From assembly GCA_002221725.1 (NCBI GenBank), contig NJFT01000324.1:1-34384 (forward strand): a DNA stretch of 34,384 bases, read 5' to 3'. Below are positions 17,796-29,403 of the stretch, in pieces; the stretch's first letter is position 1; each line of letters opens with the position of its first letter. Origin of the DNA: Scedosporium boydii. Lineage: Eukaryota; Ascomycota; Sordariomycetes; Microascales; Microascaceae. The notes under the pieces were generated by a model, which was not told the DNA's origin, made no database searches, and worked only from the letters and a program-made list of their open reading frames with translations. Made by a program: the position numbers and the translations under genes.

Positions 17796-20700
17796 ATGGA
17801 CGCCAAAGACGACGAGGGGGACGTGAAGCTCCAGAAGGAGTCGGCCGACCTCATCGCCGAATTTGAACGCACACTGCCGACCTTCCTTTATAAGCCCGAT
17901 GGCCATGGCGGAACTCGCCTCCGGACCCGTGTGCGGGCGTGGGAGACTTTCAGATTGGATCAGTCGGTGAGTGAGAGCCGGATACTCACCCCTTCTATAG
18001 GGTCTAGTCGGGGCTGATATGTCGGTGACTGCTTCTTCGTGGCGGAATTAGATTTTGTCCCCGTTCCAAGAGCTGCCCCAACTTCTGGACCCTCATCTGG
18101 CCAAGTTCGTCCATACGCTTTCGGACGCCTATCTCCAGTCGCTCACATCCCGGGGCCGTACTGGCGCTGTCTTGGTAAACTCTAAACTTTTAGAGCCCGT
18201 TCCTCGAGCTGTAGCGAGGTTACTGTACTCATTTTGTAAGATTCGCGGGGAGAAAGTCATAGTGCGTTTCCTCAGCTCCGAGACCAAGTGTCTAGAACAC
18301 TTGTTGTCCGCGCTCGAAGAAGCCGAGCAGATTCCTAGTGATCCCGAGAACCCCAACTGGCTCCTTCAATGGACGTGGCAGGAAAGATATATCACGCTCC
18401 TGTGGCTGTCCCATCTGCTGTTCGCGCCTTTCGACCTCGCCTCCATTTCGTCGATTGATCTTAATGAGGTTTCCGTACCAGCCGTCCCCGGTCTCAACTG
18501 GCCGCCGAATCTCCCGGGAATCACCCTGAGACTTCTCCCGTTGGCCTTCAAATACCTTTCGTCGCCAGGAAGGGAGCGCGATGCCGCGAAGGCCTTGCTT
18601 GTGCGAATCTCGATGCGCTCCGATATGCAAAAACTGGGTCTCCTGGATGCCTTGGTAAATTGGGCTCTTTGGGTTCTACGGCCCACCAATGAACCCCTCA
18701 CAGAGTCCACATATCATTTTATCGGCGTACTCTCTTACCTCGCTGGAATTCTAAGGTCATCGATGGACACGTCAGATATGGACAAGTACCTCATCCGTAT
18801 CTTCCATGCCATAAACTCGATCACGACCGGCGGGAGGGACTGTCCAAATTTCGAGGCTATTAATGGCTCTGCCTTTGCCAGGAAGATCATGATCAAAGTT
18901 ATGCGTTCAGCTACTGTGCTGATTCTCCGGCAGGAACCGCAGACGCTCCAGGGAACCGAGTTGGTTGAGGCCTGCATTGGCTCGCTCCTTGAAAAGCTAT
19001 CTGACAACGATACGCCAGTACGTTTCGCGGCTAGCAAGGCTTTGAGTGTCATCACTTTGCGCCTTGACCCGGACATGGCATCGCAAGTTGTAGAAGCTGT
19101 TTTGGACTCCTTGAACCGCAGAGTGGTCTGGCTTAAGGATCCGCTTAACCCGGAGGGCAAACTCACTCGCGATCTATCTTCCGTTGACCCGCTAGAGTGG
19201 CATGGACTGATGCTGACCTTATCACATCTACTTTATCGCCGCTCTCCTCCCCCAGACCAGCTGTCCGACATTGTCCATGCGCTCCTGCTTGGTCTCTCTT
19301 TTGAACAGAGGAGCACCTCTGGTGGGTCTATTGGAAGCAATGTGCGTGACGCCGCCTGCTTCGGTATCTGGGCCTTGGCCAGGCGGTACACTACGCAAGA
19401 GCTACTCGAAATTCCGATTGAGTCTGTCTTCGCCGCCAAATCTCACCCCGCACATTCAACAATCCTTCAGGTACTTGCAACGGAACTTGCGGTGACAGCC
19501 TCTCGCGATTCGGCCGGCAACATTCGACGAGGCTCTTCGGCCGCCCTCCAGGAACTTATTGGCCGGCACCCAGATACCATCGAAGAGGGCATCGGGCTCG
19601 TACAAGTCGTTGATTATCACGCGGTTGCGCTGCGGTCCAGGGCTCTCCACGAAGTTGCCATTCAAGCAACGAATCTATCAAGCCGCTATGGAGAGGCGCT
19701 TTTGGACTCCCTCCTTGGATGGAGAGGTGTGGGTGATGCAGATGCTGCTGCTCGGCGCGCTGCTGGCACTTCATTCGGCACTATTACTTTCCAACTCGCG
19801 TCGCTCAATCCCCCCGCCGCGCTGCGACGTTTGGGTGACTCTGTCGACACTCTCCTCCACCATCTAAAGAAGCTTCAGCCACGCCAGGCTGAAGAGCGGC
19901 ACGGTCTTCTCCTATCACTCGCTTCTGTATTCGACAGGATTCCTGATACCTTGGCACTCCTCTCTGAAAAGAACGCGCTAGATCTGAACGGGCTCCGGGA
20001 CCTCCTTCGTAAGATGGTGACAAGCATGCTCGACATCCTTGGTATTCTTAAAAGTTCAGCGCTTCGCCGGCAAGAGCTGGCTGCAGAAGCTGCAAGTCGG
20101 CTAGTTATCTCGTCGATACCCATCTTCCAGGCGGCCATTCTTTTAAGAGGGCGGGGCTGGGAGGGCAATGTAGGAACAAATACCTTACATATTGGCGAAT
20201 CTCTTGTTGGTAAAGAGATTAACGGAGACCTCTTGGACGTTATGGCGACCTTCGACTCTGAAGACCTTGCTGAAAGAGAATCGCAAGCTTTGGTTTCTGC
20301 TTTGGGCGACATCATCCCATCATGGCTAGAACTAGTAGACGAAGAATCGGAAGAGTTAGTGGACGCCATCCCGAGGGCTGCGCTCGTTTTCCTTGTTCTC
20401 TCGCGTCCGAGTGATCGGGCGGAGAAGGTACGCGAATGGGCAGAGCTCGTGAAGGTGCACTCCTCCAAACTTCATGATGCCGCAGGATATTTCCATGCTA
20501 TCGCGATGGCGTATCCCATCTGCTCTGCAACCGGGATGCAAGGTATTGACGCCGCCAACCTGGTTTGCGATTCTTTGTTGCAAAGGTGGGCAACGGAGAA
20601 GGATCTCGAAGTGAAGTCGTCTCTCCTGAGCAGCTTGACACAGAGTAACATTCTGCGAAAGGAGCCGCGCCGCTTCCTCGGGTTGCTCATGGAGGGATTG

Positions 20701-21758
20701 AACGACTATACTGCGACGTCTCGCGGGGACATCGGAGCGTATTTACGCGGCGGTTCGTTGAAAGCCACTAGGACCATGTGGCAATCCATAGCTCACGCGA
20801 CCCCTAATGATTATGAATGGCTCCAAAGGACCGTGTCCGCGCTCTTCCTCAGCGTGCTGCGCCTGGCCGCCGAAAAATTAGACAGGGTCCGAAATGAAGC
20901 TCACAAGACGTTGGCACTTCTTCTGCATCCCAAGTAGGTCACCTTTCCCCATCCTAGAGCTGTCCTGGGCATGAAAGCGTCCCAACGTTTCTTACGACTA
21001 ACCGTTAAAGCTATGAGGATACTTTTAAATCATATACCTCATCCTCTCCTAAATACCTGGAGTTCCTGCTCCGAATGTCAGAGACCGACTGCCTCTTGCC
21101 GCTCATCTCAGACACGGCGAAGGCTGACCAGTCAGCGTGGATGTGTGAGTTGCTGGCTGGTTACGTGACATCCGCAGACACAGGAAACGAGACCCTCGTC
21201 ATCACGAGCAGGGCGGTACTCTGCAACTTTTGCGAGGAGTCCCAAGAAAAGCTCGACATGGTCTGCAGAGCTCTCGTGCGGAATCTAAGGGATCATCAAG
21301 GACAGGATCGCCTACTAACCCCGACGCTCGAAATCGTCTCTTTCCTCCTCAACGTAGGCCTCATGCAGCGATCAGGCGAGGTAGATGCGCGTACTCTCGC
21401 GTTTCTGATGCAGAAATCGGCCTACAAGAGTAGCAATGTGCGGAAGATTGAAACGTGTACCAAGGTCTACGGTGGGATTGCGCGCTTGGAAGAGGAAGAT
21501 AGGAGCCAGGTGAGGATGAAGCGGGTGGAAGAAGGGATTGTAGAATCGAAGAAGAGGTTGGGGGCTATGTTGTATCATCCTTGGCCTCGGGTACGGACTT
21601 ATGTTGTTGATGAGTTGTGGAGCATCTTTGCGGAAGAAGAAGATGAGGAGGGTGAGGATGTTTCGTTGGCGTCCGAGTTGAAGGGGATGGACTGGGGAAG
21701 AGCGCCGAAGGATGTTGTCAGGAGGGTGGTAGAGAAGCTGGGTATTGAAACTACATAG
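17796..21758 (+). CDS. tubulin-folding cofactor D (tubulin-specific chaperone D)
   Basis: Three exons (17796-17966, 18052-20933, 21011-21758) with introns of 85 and 77 nt encode 1266 aa, the usual size for the family. The protein binds beta-tubulin and, with cofactors C and E, assembles the alpha/beta heterodimer and stimulates its GTPase. Yeast Cin1 and fission yeast Alp1 are the counterparts. The N-terminal segment after the first junction, LDQS/ILSPFQELPQLLDPHL, is a family hallmark. The rest is helical HEAT/ARM-like repeat, for example DNDTPVRFAASKALSVITLRL, ending in the C-terminal cofactor D domain. Intron 2 was placed by donor GTAGGT after CCCAA, branch GACTAAC and acceptor TTAAAG, giving LLHPNYEDTFKSYTSS. 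The first exon is only 57 codons. The gene is convergent with the SDR gene, 250 bp away. Confidence 0.95.
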
Positions 21759-22008
21759 GCAGAGGGACTTTGCGGGATTCATTTCTGAGGCATATGCCAA
21801 CGGTTATCATGGTATACTCAGCAAGCGCCGGGATGAAACCACATTCGACTCCCCCTCCCCCCCCTTTCTTAGCTAGCATTATTGACTAGTTGTGCGGCCA
21901 CCTGCATGTTCGAACATCTATTCCAGCTTTGCAAATAGACTTGGCGTCAGCTACGCATTGCATTTCATCATATTCTTCAGTTATACGTTATTCGATTCGC
22001 CGAGTCGT

Positions 22009-23135
22009 CTACCGACCTAACAACGCAGCTTCAGAGCGCACCATATCGGGCACCTCGTCCCAGATACTTCGCTCCGTCGGCTCCCACCCAAGTAAATTCC
22101 TCGCCCTATGCGCCGTCCCCTGCGAATTCCACCCCCAACTCACCGCATCAACGCCCGCTGGCGACTTAGCCACCTCCTCGACAGACAACTCCTTCACCTC
22201 GGGCTTCTCCTTCAAATACCCCTGCTCCAAAACCTCCTTCCCAATGAATTCCGCCAGCTCGCCCCAGATATGCTCGCCATTCTCGCACAAGTAGTATCCC
22301 TTCCCACCCCACAACTCGTCATCATCAGCCCGCGAAGGATCGATTGCGGCGTTGACAAGCGCATCGAATAACTTGCTCACGTCGTACACGTGCACATTAT
22401 TCCACCTCGCGAGGCCCCGTCCAACGCGCGGGACGTACCCCTCAGACAAGATAAACTTGGCAAGTTCGTACGCCTGTCTACTCCGGGTCGAGCCCGGCCC
22501 TCTACCCTTACCGTAGATGGTAGGAGGACACACGATGGCCGTTTTGACGCGATCGGCGTGCTCGGTGCCCGTTTTGAGGACGATCTCGTCGACGTTTCGG
22601 TGGAAGGCCTCAGGTGGGAGGTTGACGAGCTCGGAGACGCCGTCCCAGTCGTCGAAGACTTTGAGGGATGGATCGCCTTCGGTTTTGTTGACTTCGGAGT
22701 CTAGGTATGTTAGGATGCCCGTGCCGCCCGTGTGTAGCCAGTAGCCTGGGCGAGAGGGGGTGTGGCCTTCGACGAGGCCTTTGGCTATGGCTTTGGCTGC
22801 GTTGACGTTATCTGATGCATCGGCTGTGTCTGATACCGGCCGAATTCCCTCTGTTAGCTGCAAGGGGGGGGGGGGGGGGGTCTAAGAGTCCAAAAGAGGT
22901 AGACCTTACGAACGACAATGTCGGCCCAGGAGGCTTCCTTTTCAATCTTCTCGGAGTTATCGAGGTTTCCTAATACGATGCGTACGTCGGGGTATTGTGC
23001 TAGGACCTTGTCTGCTTTCTCCTGGGAACGGACAAGGGTGGAGTATTCGAAGTCTGGGTGGTTTTGGTACAGCCAGTAGAGGACGTCGCCTCCGATGTAG
23101 CCTGTGACGCCCGTGATGAAGATCTTGGTGGGCAT
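22009..23135 (-). CDS. NAD(P)-dependent epimerase/dehydratase-like extended SDR
   Basis: Two exons (23135-22910 and 22829-22009) with an 80-nt intron encode 348 aa. The N-terminal Rossmann motif TGVTGYIG is at residues 8-15. The intron was placed by donor GTAAGG, branch CTAAC and acceptor GGTATCAG. That choice restores DIVV/HTADASDNVNAAKAI, the family sequence. The simpler acceptor TTGCAG would leave extra residues. Later segments LHTGGTGILTY, VCPPTIYGKGRGPG and RWNNVHVYDVSKLFDALV are typical of fungal nucleoside-diphosphate-sugar-epimerase-like proteins related to yeast YLL056C. The substrate is unknown. The intron contains a run of 17 identical bases (G on the plus strand, 22864-22880). It is convergent with cofactor D on one side and faces a long gene-free region on the other. 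Confidence 0.9.
22864..22880. repeat. 17-base poly-G/C run inside the SDR intron
   Basis: Seventeen consecutive G on the plus strand (C in the transcript) lie between the donor and the CTAAC branch point of the SDR intron. Homopolymers of this length are unstable and hard to sequence, so the exact count is uncertain. Because it is intronic, length changes would not shift the reading frame. Confidence 0.9.
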
Positions 23136-26100
23136 TCTGGGGATTCTGGAGGATTAATTCTACGAAATTACATTTGGTGAGATCAATGGCGAGGATCTTG
23201 AGGGATGAGGGGTTCCCCTGATGAGACAATCTTGATATTCTGTGTATCCAAACATCATGACTGTTACACGCAATGTAGCAAATATTGTTGGCTGATTCAA
23301 TTGTCAATTGCAAGATGCTGTATTTCTAATCATGATCACTTTTTCTTTCAAGTATTTTGCTTCGACCAGTATTAAACTCTTATGCTCTGCCCCGGATCGG
23401 AGCTGGAATAAAACAAGACAATTGGAGTGGATCGACGTTGGCGAACAGACGCAGCGCTGATCAGTCTCACAGGCTCACAGCCATCTTGATGAGGGAGATC
23501 AGATCTCCACTTGACGTCACTGAGGAGACAAACAACAATTTGAATTGAACGAGTCTACGCCGCAAGTTGAAGATCACGAGCGCTGGGATTGGCGAAGTAC
23601 CAACGATTTCCCCAGAGTGTCACGTGGGCATGGGCAAACTTGGGCAGCCACTCAAGGAATTGTGGACGAAGCAGATTTAGTAACGAATCGCCATATCGAT
23701 TTGTGCTTTTTTCAATACTTCGTCTGCACATGTAACTTTACTTCGCAGACCGAAGCAAGAAGCAAGGGTTGAATTTGATCAAGACGTGTGATTGCCATGC
23801 CGAGGGATACCAAAACGGTGGATGGAGATGACGCTTGTGACGGGGCTGGCTTGGCCTGGGGAAGTGGCACCACAGGCAAAAAATCCTCAGACCTCTGTGC
23901 TTTTGCGCAGCTCGTTCGTCAACCCCAATTTGGGCGGGCATGTCACTTAGAACCTGCTCTTGGTCTGTGACTTGCGTGCAAACTTGCAGGTGAAAGAAAC
24001 AAAAAGACTTGTCGCAGGATAATCCTCGACCGACGAGCCCACCCCCACCCCCGTTCCGTGTTGAAAAGTACCTAAACTTATGTGTCGCACAGCATGACGC
24101 TTTAATGACCCGAGATACAGAAGTCCCCAAGCGGTTGGTCCAACACTTGGCTCTACACAGTAAACTACTTCGTCCTTGCTTACGAAGTACGATATGGTGG
24201 CTGCAGCAGAGCAGATATTTCTAGAAGGCCTGCCGTAGCCTACCATCGCAGCACACACCGAGAAGAACGGTTGTGATGGGCGATGGAAAAAGAGTCTGAT
24301 GAGTTTACGAAGAATGACATACACGTACATATTCATGATGGAATTGGCAACGAACCACTGGCGATGCTAAAGGATCGCGCTTGCACTTAAAGTGGTCTAG
24401 AGACCAATTGGTTATTATTGCGCACCTCGTCGGTCTGGCTGAGTGTACGAAGTTGGCAAGTTGCATGGATTAACCCCGATTTCCCAAGGCGTTAAAGCCC
24501 ATCACACACATCACACACGACATATACGATGGGGGAACAGGGAATGGCCCGCTGTGGTAGTGTGTCCGTCTCACTTGGCATCCAGAATGGAGCGCTGAAC
24601 GAACTTCAGGGTCTCGGTCCAGAACGGCCTGGAACGGGTATCAGAAAACGTCGCGAAGCTAACAGAGCGATTGAGTTTTATCTATTATCGATCTATCTAC
24701 GAAGTACACTACCTGCCGTCTACACCGAGACGATAAGGGAAGTCAAGGGGCAAGGGGCAACGAAGCTTTGATATCTCGCTCCACAGATTTAAAACGCTCG
24801 ACTTATCTCTGACTTTTCAGTGACAAAGTATCAAGATATGGCTGGTCCCGGGCTGATGGTGCGACTCCTCGCATGGCTCAAATGGGGAGGTCGTTCATGG
24901 AACATTGAACCTTGCTCGGTGCTACTCCGCAATCTTTGACACGGGCTGTTACGCAGTACGCTGTCGGAAACAATATTGGACTTCTGGGCGGCTCCGGGTC
25001 CGTGGTTGTTGTGAGATTGCCTTTTTTGGTGACCGGTGGGAGTAGTGGTACCTCGGGTACTTGGCACTTTGCACTCCCCTTCTTACTTCAAGTGCAAGTA
25101 GAGTTCGTACATCCTACTTCGCCTAAACTTCGTACTGCAGACAACAATTGTATCTATCTGGGCACGATAGTACCAGATCTGTGTTATTACGTGAGTAAGT
25201 ATGAATCCAAGAATACAATTGTAATTCTCAACTATATTGGCTCCTATAGTAGGTCAGCCTAGCTATATCACGGGTTCAGGGAACATAAAGGCTTAATTCG
25301 ACAAGATATTGTCCAGCCGCCCTACCACCGAGTAAACCAGCCGCCCCCTTGGATGCGGAAGATTCATGCGTCGCAGTCCAGCGAGACTGGCCTACTGGAC
25401 TCAGAGCATTTGTTCGATTAATTTATCTCTCATCCCCCCCAGTTCTCCTGGTCTGCGTATGCGTACTTCGTGGTAAAGTCGAGTCCCCCCTGACCCCTCC
25501 GGTCTTGTTCTTCTTAGGAAGTAACCAAACCGACAAATCCAACCCACCCTCCATTGCCTCCAAACCGATCTGGGCTCTAGGCTGGATCCATCTTTCGGAC
25601 CTGCCTATCTCGGGATGGAGCTGCAAGGTCGCACCCAACCAAACGTTTCCCAATCCCCGCCAACATTACCAGTTTAACCCGCCCATCATGCTGGAGACCC
25701 GGTTCTCTACCCTCCCCTATGCCAATTCTCACTAGCCTCTCGTCCTATTGTTGCATTCGCCGCTTTCCCAGACCACTCTGTTTCCGAGTGCTTATTAGCG
25801 ACTTGCTGGTGCTGCCAAGTAAGTAATACGACCACTTCTCGCCTCCGCCAACATGGTTCAAGGTTCCCCATATTACGCTTGCTTGGATGTGTGGCCTTTG
25901 CCCCGTACTTTTCACGTCTGGTAGTGCACTTTCTGAATGTCGTCGCGTGCCTGTGTGCGAGTAGTCGGAGTACCCCAGCATCAACGATGGCTGGGCCGAT
26001 AACATATTATCCACACTTTTACAAGTAAAGCCGCGATGCAACCTGGAGGGGGGCTAACCGAACCGAGTTGGATCAAGCTATCTCGCTCCCTCTCGTGCTC

Positions 26101-27525
26101 TCTGTCGACTTTGTATCTCTTTCCCTCTCTCTCTCCATGTCTGTTCTCCAAGTCTAGCCCGTTTTTCAACCAAATCTCTTCAAGGATGCTCTTGCTCTCG
26201 ATTGAGCTATCAAGTCTTGTCCTTGGCCACGGACCTCTTGGCCTGCCACGACTCGGCAAGTAATCTGCAATTTCCCCATGATCCTATGAAGTACGTCGTC
26301 CTGCTTCATACTTCCTACAAGTAATCAAGTCAGCCCAACCATCGTCTCTCCACCCGTCACTCTCATTTTTCCTTATCATTCCGCCTCCTGTCAGCCCTCT
26401 CCTCCCTGAGCCGATTATCCTGCAGAGAGTCAGCATTAAGGCTGTGCCCTGGCAGCAAATCCTCGCCGCACCCACCTGCAAAGCAAGTCACCGCCACTCG
26501 CCATCATCACCAACCAGATTTCGATAGTGCATGCAATCTGGTCGTGGATGTGATTGCTCGCGGGCGTCCAGCTTAAACACTATACATTGATACAAAAACC
26601 CACTTTTCGATCTCCCAAGGCTATTTTTTTTTTTAACCTTCAGGATATTCGGATGAAACTAGGCTTTTTTTATATTTTTTTTTTTCAAGTCATCCTCCCA
26701 TTTTTGAAGCCTCGATCTTGAACCTGCTCTCCCCGCGGAATCTAGCAAACGATTGGGTTTTCCTCTGGGACCTTGAAATTCACCATCCACTCCGGGAATG
26801 ACAAGAAAACCTAAATTCTCAGAGTCTGCGGCCCCATCCATCAATTCCAGCTAGCCCCGAAAACAGTACGAGCTTTCTCCGCCCTCCGACTGGTTCCCTT
26901 GGCTCCCTTGGTTCCCTGGGTCCGCCCCCCGATAGCAGAGCCTGGTCGGTGTCATTGATTGTACCAAATCCAGTCGCCACTCACACGACCGGTCGCCCTG
27001 CACGAACTGGGATCTCGAGGCCAGCCAGCCCTCTGGTTCGATTTTGTGATCTCAGCTGCACTAATATCAGAAGGGCTAGTTCGCCAGGTCGTCTTCTTTC
27101 CGTTTTCCGCCTTTTCCCTCTTGATACGAACGATTGAGAGATTTCCCTAAAATCCTTGTCCTTCTCTGCTCTTCTTTTTCTCTCCGTTTAATGCGACGCG
27201 CTCCCGATCGTCCCGGCATATTTTGCACTCTCCTGTGTGGACTCGAGCTCGCATCGACCAACACGATCTATTCTCGTGCGTCGTCGTCATGGCGAGTTGA
27301 CGCATGGGCGGCGACGATGCGATATCTCATCCCGCGCCATTTTTTACTTCACCTCGAAAATCTACGAGCGCATAGCTCTCACTCCAACGGCGAACTGATC
27401 GGGTTTCGTGCCAACCTACCGCCGTCTATCCAAACGACGTCAAGTCGTTGTTAGACCTGCTGCTTCCTCACCTTACCTTCAACCATCACTACCGACACTA
27501 CCGACACTACGACGGGCATTGAACC
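23136..27525. other. 4.4-kb gene-free region
   Basis: This lies upstream of both the SDR gene (minus) and the rhodopsin-domain gene (plus). The longest open frame, 25349-25735, starts with TTG and has no family likeness. I find no tRNA, transposase or repeat array. It contains TACTTCGT/ACGAAGTA motifs at 23716, 24166, 24182, 24446, 24698, 25127 and 25464, including one inverted pair at 24166-24189. Pyrimidine-rich tracts (CT microsatellite near 26080-26135, poly-T runs at 26620-26690) appear toward the 7TM gene. A long promoter, a long 5' leader or an unannotated non-coding RNA would all fit. Confidence 0.6.
24166..24189. repeat. inverted repeat TACTTCGT / ACGAAGTA with 8-nt loop
   Basis: Perfect 8-bp arms at 24166-24173 and 24182-24189 are separated by CCTTGCTT. 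The arm is the same octamer scattered at seven or more other intergenic sites in this window, which suggests one origin. A small hairpin or a dimeric protein site is possible. Confidence 0.55.
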
Positions 27526-29403
27526 ATGTCTTTATACTCCAGTCCACCGCCCCTGCGTAGCGCCGACGATGACAAGCCCACACTCCTGGTCTGCTGGTGG
27601 ATCACCATCTTCTGCGCCGTTATGATCATCATCCGCGTCCTCGGCCGCTTCATCCGCACAGAGAAGCTCTTCCGGGAGGACAAGGTTGCCGCCCTGGCTC
27701 TTATCCCCCTCTTCCTGCGCATGGGATGCGTGCACTTCATCCTCGTGCATGGCACCAACAATGCCGACTTTAGCAGTGTTGATCTTACCGATGAGCAGAT
27801 CAGGAACAAGTCGATTGCGAGTGGGCTTGTCCTCGCGGCTCGCGTGCTCTACGCTGCGACGTATGTATATATTTTTTTTCTCTCCAAATTTCCCTCCATT
27901 ATTTCCTCTCTGTCGCCGTCTATATTCTTCTCCATTTTTCCCCTGCGTTTTGGTTTTTACCCCAGACTTTTGGATTTCAAAGTTTGCAAGTGCACCACGA
28001 CCACGTTGTTAGTGGGAGTTGCGTCAAGCTTGCCAAGTCCCCTAGACTTTTTTTGACAAGACAACTTCGCCTGGAACCACGCGAAAGACTAACTTTTGGG
28101 GCACTTCCTCGTGGCTTTTCCCAGGTTATGGATCTTCAAAATCGCCATTGTCGAATTCTTCAAGCGCCTCACAGACGTTACCTGGGAGCGCTCCTACCGC
28201 ATCGCCCTAAACTACATCTGGGGCGCTATCATCCTGACCTTCGTCGCCATCGTCATCAGCGACCTCGCCGAATGCCAGCCCTTCCACCACTACTGGCAGG
28301 TCCTCCCCGACCCGGGCCCCCAATGCCGTCAAGGTTTCGCCCAGCTTCTTACTTTCGCCACGTGTAACGTCCTCACCGATATCCTCCTCGTCTTCTTCCC
28401 CGTCCCCATCATCCTGCGCAGCGCCATGCCACTCAAGCGCAAGATCCAGCTCGTTCTCCTCTTCTCCCTTAACCTCTCCGTCGTCGGCACCACCCTCTAC
28501 CGAGTGCCCCACATCATCTGGAAGGACGGTAGCCAGCAATACCGCTCGCTCCTCGCCTCCGTCGAACTCCTCTTTGCCGCGGCCGCGGCGAATACCCTCG
28601 TCCTCGGCTCCTTCGTGAGAGACCGAGGTGTCAAGAAGCAGAAATTCCGCTACGACTCCGAGGACGTAGAATCCTCCGAGTACGGCCGTCGTCGGTCCTC
28701 CGAACGATCCAGCCACCTCCGCCGCCCCACCATCCACCGCCACTGGGGTAGCGACGAGGATCTCGTCCGCGACCTGGGTATAGGCGTGAAGCCCGAGCTG
28801 CGTGAAATCCCAGAGCTCTCGCCCGGCAGCGATCCCGGCTTCACCCCGCCCTTCTCTCCCGCGCCCATGACTAGGCGGCTTTCTGAGCACTTGGACATGG
28901 ACGACTGGCATTTCCCGCCTTCGGATGCCCGTGCCCCAAGCAAGGACGAGCGGAGCGAAGACTCCCTCATCCACTCGGATCCCCCCGCGTCTCCGCCCCC
29001 TGCCAAGCTGTCTTCCAACAACCAGCGCCGAGGCTCCGCGACTAAGAAACCGCTCGCATTTTTCGACGTCGGCGGGTTATTAGACGACGAGCCTCCCCTC
29101 GGCAGTGGAGCCAACCCCGCGCGAGATCGCAGAGATAGCGGCAGTCCCACGGCGCCAGGGAGGTTAAACTCCCGCCAGGGGCTCTTACCCCAGCAGCCCA
29201 CCCCCACCAGCGGCGTGAGGCGCGGATCGGCCGCGCTGCTTCAGGACTTGGGGGGCTTTTTCTCCTTTCCCTCGCCGTCGAGTTCTTCGAGGAATTTGAC
29301 TGTTCCTCCAAATGCGAGGAGAAATCGGTCGGTTGGCGGGTCCGAAATGATTGCGCCGGATGAGACGCCTGAGCTGCAGGATATTGGCGGCCTGGCGAGA
29401 TGA
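27526..29403 (+). CDS. fungal rhodopsin-domain seven-transmembrane protein
   Basis: Two exons (27526-27860 and 28125-29403) with a 264-nt intron encode 537 aa. The donor is GTATGT after TACGCTGCGAC and the acceptor is TTTTCCCAG, joining LYAAT/LWIFKIAIVEFF. Roughly 300 N-terminal residues form a seven-helix bundle: TM1 near LLVCWWITIFCAVMIII, then LWIFKIAIVEFF, IWGAIILTFVAIVI, CNVLTDILLVFFPVPIIL, KIQLVLLFSLNLSVVG and VELLFAAAAANTLVLG. This matches the large fungal rhodopsin-domain family, also called integral membrane or PTH11-like-related proteins. Most members have no known ligand, and there is no evidence for retinal binding. The 230-residue tail is Ser, Pro and Arg rich, with three D-[VLI]-G-G-[LF] motifs at 426-430, 486-490 and 531-535. 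A 22-T run follows 20 bp after the stop. Confidence 0.9.

Noticed and set aside
22854..22863. TTGCAG after the C tract as acceptor of the SDR intron
   Set aside because: It leaves LTEGIRPVSD inside a conserved strand. The acceptor ending at 22830 restores the family sequence and uses the CTAAC branch.
25349..25735. 128-codon open frame on the plus strand
   Set aside because: It starts with TTG, has its only ATG near the end, shows no recognisable domain and lies in a pyrimidine-rich non-coding region.
28207..28974. 255-codon Glu/Gly-rich open frame antisense to the 7TM gene
   Set aside because: It is an antisense shadow of exon 2 of a recognisable gene.
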